Assembly (NCBI RefSeq): GCF_014397005.1
Contig: NZ_JACGWS010000005.1
Span: 248,001 to 312,000 of the forward strand
DNA from: Kordia aestuariivivens
GTDB taxonomy: Bacteria > Bacteroidota > Bacteroidia > Flavobacteriales > Flavobacteriaceae
Direction: 5' to 3'
Length of the DNA: 64,000 nt
The number at the start of each line of letters is the position of its first letter. Position 1 is the stretch's first letter. The notes below the pieces were generated by a model. It did no database searches, was not told the origin of the DNA, and saw only the letters and a list, made by a program, of their open reading frames with translations. The position numbers and the translations under genes are program-made. This document shows positions 61,688-64,000 of the stretch, piece by piece.

Positions 61688-62015
61688 TACATATCGTGCT
61701 AAAATGAATGATAAAATTTTAGCAGACAATAACAAAGTAATCAAACGAATCTTTAACTTAGATACAAATGCTTTTTCAGAAGGTTCTTTAGATGTAAAAA
61801 CTAAGGAATTACTAGGTTTGGTAGCTTCTACTGTATTGCGTTGTGATGATTGTGTAAAATATCATTTAGAAGCATGTTACAAAGAAGGTTTGAGCAAAGA
61901 ACAAGTGATGGAAACCTTAAGTATTGCAACTTTAATTGGAGGAACAATCGTAATTCCACATTTACGCAGAGCCTACGAATATTGGGAAGCATTAGAAGAA
62001 CAATCGCAAAATTAG
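61662..62015 (+). CDS. Carboxymuconolactone decarboxylase-family protein (AhpD-like)
   Basis: A 117-residue protein whose start lies 26 bp inside tatC; an internal ATG at 61704 would follow the stop but would cut off the conserved beginning. CDDCVKYHLEACYKEGLS is the CxxC-His redox motif of AhpD-like members, so peroxidase or thiol-redox activity is more likely than decarboxylase. It is probably a cytoplasmic multimer. Conserved between tatC and lptB in flavobacteria (recollection); the reason is not known. Confidence 0.88.
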   Translation: MSNQVEEFNTYRAKMNDKILADNNKVIKRIFNLDTNAFSEGSLDVKTKELLGLVASTVLRCDDCVKYHLEACYKEGLSKEQVMETLSIATLIGGTIVIPHLRRAYEYWEALEEQSQN

Positions 62016-62017
62016 AT

Positions 62018-62063
62018 TTTAGACCGCTTTGCTACTAGAATTTAGATCGCTTCGCTGTTAGAG
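62018..62063. repeat. Two tandem 23 bp repeats
   Basis: TTTAGACCGCTTTGCTACTAGAA, then TTTAGATCGCTTCGCTGTTAGAG; core ATCGCTTCGCT is shared with the repeat at 32849-32916. Confidence 0.7.
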
Positions 62064-62162
62064 TTTAGATAAGATATAGATTTAGCGACGTTAATTTAGT
62101 ATTAAAAAGTATCAGTGTTCTACTGAAAATAGTATTTTTACGCTGTTTAATGAACAAAATAT

Positions 62163-62903
62163 ATGATTTTAAGAGCCGATAGTATCATGAAGTCCTACAA
62201 AGGACGAAAAGTTGTAAAAGGAATTTCATTGGAAGTAAATCAAGGAGAAATTGTTGGTTTACTAGGTCCAAATGGAGCTGGAAAAACTACTTCTTTTTAC
62301 ATGATTGTAGGATTGATAAAGCCTAATGGCGGAAAAATCTTTTTGGACAATATGGAAATCACCAATTATCCAATGTACAAACGTGCGCAAAACGGAATTG
62401 GTTATTTGGCGCAAGAAGCTTCTGTATTTAGAAAACTAAGCATTGAAGAAAACATTTTAAGTGTATTACAATTAACCAAACTATCAAAGAAAGAGCAAGT
62501 CATGAAAATGGAATCGCTCATTGAAGAGTTTGGTTTAGGTCACATTCGTAAAAACCGTGGCGATTTATTGTCTGGTGGAGAACGAAGACGTACTGAAATT
62601 GCACGTGCCTTAGCAACAGACCCTAGTTTTGTATTGTTGGATGAACCTTTTGCTGGTGTTGATCCAGTTGCAGTAGAAGACATTCAGCGAATCATTGCAC
62701 ATTTAAAAAATAAAAACATTGGAATTTTAATTACCGATCACAACGTACAAGAAACATTAGCGATTACCGATAGAACCTATTTAATGTTTGAAGGAAACAT
62801 ATTAAAAGCAGGAAAACCAAAAGAATTGGCTGAAGATGAAATGGTTAGAAAAGTGTATTTAGGACAAAACTTTGAGTTGCGAGAAAAGAAACTCGATTTT
62901 TAA
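62163..62903 (+). CDS. lptB: LPS export ABC transporter ATPase LptB
   Basis: A 246-residue ATPase. Walker A GPNGAGKTT at 35-43, the LptB/LivF-type signature LLSGGERRRTEIARALATDP, Walker B FVLLDEPFAGVDPVAVEDI and H-loop ITDHNVQETLAI. It powers LptFG extraction of LPS from the inner membrane. It follows kdsD-tatC-CMD with a 147 bp gap that holds the tandem repeats, so it may have its own promoter. Confidence 0.96.
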   Translation: MILRADSIMKSYKGRKVVKGISLEVNQGEIVGLLGPNGAGKTTSFYMIVGLIKPNGGKIFLDNMEITNYPMYKRAQNGIGYLAQEASVFRKLSIEENILSVLQLTKLSKKEQVMKMESLIEEFGLGHIRKNRGDLLSGGERRRTEIARALATDPSFVLLDEPFAGVDPVAVEDIQRIIAHLKNKNIGILITDHNVQETLAITDRTYLMFEGNILKAGKPKELAEDEMVRKVYLGQNFELREKKLDF

Positions 62904-63002
62904 ATCTAATAAATTGAATTGAATCTCTTTAACAAACCGCTCCTACTTTGTCTAAAGCGTGAATTCTAAAAAAGTTAATTTTTTTTACATAAAAGTATTC
63001 GT

Positions 63003-63010
63003 TACTTTTG
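63003..63010 (+). promoter_or_regulatory. TACTTTTG, candidate -7 box of the next locus
   Basis: TAnnTTTG match about 47 bp upstream of ATG 63057. Confidence 0.45.
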
Positions 63011-63056
63011 TTAAGATCATTAGTGGTTAATTTCACTAAGATTGCAAGGAGAAATT

Positions 63057-63389
63057 ATGAAAGTTGTACAAAAAATAAAAGAAATTACCATAGCATCACT
63101 GTTCGTTGTAACATTGGTGTTGCCTTCTTTGATACAGTTTTCACATCAATTAACGGAAGATCACGAGTACACTTGGTGTAAAGAACAAAAAGCACACATT
63201 CATGAAGGCAATCTGCATTGTGATTCGTGTACTTATCACTTTACAAATTTCATTTATGAAGTTACAAGTCTTCCAAAATTAGAATTGCCTCCAATAATTT
63301 TCAAAACAACATTAGGCTCCACTACGCCTCTATGTAATTATGCACCGCTTACGAGCAAACAATTACGTGCACCACCAATCTTTTCTTGA
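63057..63389 (+). CDS. Small exported or membrane-anchored Cys/His-rich protein next to a TonB receptor
   Basis: About 110 residues from ATG 63057, chosen because of the AAGGAG Shine-Dalgarno just before it (unusual in this genome); the frame reaches 63042. One N-terminal hydrophobic segment (ITIASLFVVTLVLPSLIQF) followed by a short domain with TWCKEQKAHIHEGNLHCDSC and a His, forming a possible metal site. Unknown family. It lies 44 bp before a TonB-dependent receptor and is likely co-transcribed, perhaps helping metal or metallophore uptake (inference). Confidence 0.75.
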   Translation: MKVVQKIKEITIASLFVVTLVLPSLIQFSHQLTEDHEYTWCKEQKAHIHEGNLHCDSCTYHFTNFIYEVTSLPKLELPPIIFKTTLGSTTPLCNYAPLTSKQLRAPPIFS

Positions 63390-63433
63390 TTTAAAACATT
63401 TTAAAACATTTTATTTTTTAATTAAGAATTTAC

Positions 63434-64000
63434 ATGCGTAAATATATCTATATATTACTGCTATGTAGTGGACTTTTTGCAAAAGCACAAGAAAATTGCA
63501 ATTTTACACTGACTGGTAAAGTAATTGATTTACATGATGATTCTGTGCTTCCAGGCGCAACGCTTATTATCGCCGGATTTGAAAAAGTAACGCAGTCCTC
63601 AATTGATGGAACGTTTGCTTTTACGAAACTCTGCGAAGGAACGTACTCAATCCAAATATCACACCCTAATTGTGCAACACAAGCTTTTAAAGTGAAGGTT
63701 TCTGGTAATACGGAAAAAAACTTTCGTTTAGAACATCACTTAGAAGAGCTAAATGCAATTACGTTAAATGCTTCAATTTATGGAAGAAAAACCAAAACAA
63801 ATTTCGAGCAAAAAATAACGGAAAAACAATTAGATCGTTATAGTAATGGCTCTTTAGGAGACATTTTAAATACGTTGAGTGGTGTTTCTTCTCTCAATAC
63901 AGGAAATGCTGTAGTAAAACCTATTATAAATGGTGTACACAGTAGTCGTATTGTTGTGATGAATAATGGTGTCCGAATGGAAGATCAAGAATGGGGAGCT
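63434..64000 (+). CDS. TonB-dependent receptor, N-terminal fragment (runs off the window)
   Basis: 189 residues are visible to base 64000. A signal peptide (MRKYIYILLLCSGLFAKAQ) is followed by a carboxypeptidase-regulatory-like domain (LTGKVIDLHDDSVLPGATLIIAG..YSIQISHPNC, about 25-100). The start of the plug domain follows: SLGDILNTLSGVSSLNTGNAVVKPIINGVHSSRIVVMNNGVRMEDQEWG. This is the outer-membrane import receptor layout typical of Bacteroidota. No SusD partner is visible yet. It follows the small Cys/His protein, suggesting a two-gene uptake locus. Confidence 0.95.
   Translation, partial: MRKYIYILLLCSGLFAKAQENCNFTLTGKVIDLHDDSVLPGATLIIAGFEKVTQSSIDGTFAFTKLCEGTYSIQISHPNCATQAFKVKVSGNTEKNFRLEHHLEELNAITLNASIYGRKTKTNFEQKITEKQLDRYSNGSLGDILNTLSGVSSLNTGNAVVKPIINGVHSSRIVVMNNGVRMEDQEWGA

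Overview
This 64 kb window looks like chromosome of a marine member of the Flavobacteriaceae (Bacteroidota). It is AT-rich, and its promoters carry TAnnTTTG-type -7 boxes with few Shine-Dalgarno sites. Marker genes include a TonB-dependent receptor with a carboxypeptidase-regulatory N-terminus, a GIN-domain protein, a fused E1 alpha/beta dehydrogenase, a MutS2 without Smr domain, a cyclophilin-FKBP fusion, and the order kdsD-tatC-CMD-lptB. Leader peptides of the type MKKxNLxSLxLNK suggest a genus such as Kordia, but that is inference. No rRNA, tRNA, CRISPR array, phage or transposase gene was recognised.

Layout. 0-7 kb: ene-reductase/alcohol dehydrogenase pair, a berberine-bridge-like oxidase, small secreted or lipid-anchored proteins, a GntR regulator coupled to a PD40 lipoprotein, and a cold-shock-domain protein. 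7-11 kb: an M50-like protease with TPRs, then a BlaI-type repressor, an M56-M23 fusion and an M23-LysM protein, with two operator-like dyads upstream. 11-25 kb is the most accessory-looking part: EEP nuclease, two membrane LytTR regulators, an orphan RiPP-like peptide, acyltransferase, epimerase, orphan Imm53, DUF4386, a DUF2306/beta-lactamase/TPR fusion, a protein with the N-terminal motif of eCIS-associated proteins, an alpha/beta hydrolase and the fused E1 enzyme. 24.6-33.7 kb: dioxygenase, then a tight operon (SUI1, DUF1835, nucleoside phosphorylase, cytosolic substrate-binding protein), an unusual 160 bp structured element, a small lipoprotein, ung, mutS2 and a DCC protein.

33.7-36.2 kb holds one isolated gene for an SF2 helicase fused to a C-terminal PD-(D/E)xK nuclease, the best candidate here for an undescribed defence gene. 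36-48 kb: GIN protein, sterol desaturase preceded by a double-glycine Cys-rich peptide, the topoisomerase IV operon (parE - membrane protein - parC), and ychF. 48-54 kb: a second RiPP-like peptide flanked by direct repeats, an M14 peptidase, a frameshifted csaA, a thioredoxin-like protein, a DinB-fold protein and the dual immunophilin. 54-64 kb: a small lipoprotein, a TPR histidine kinase with its response regulator, recQ, the kdsD-tatC-CMD-lptB cluster and the beginning of a TonB receptor locus.

The recurring theme is short peptide genes scattered singly (13.4, 39.5 and 48.5 kb) without modification or export genes nearby. They imply RiPP-type machinery acting in trans. Intergenic spaces carry dispersed short repeats and strong hairpin terminators, several with C(UUCG)G tetraloops.
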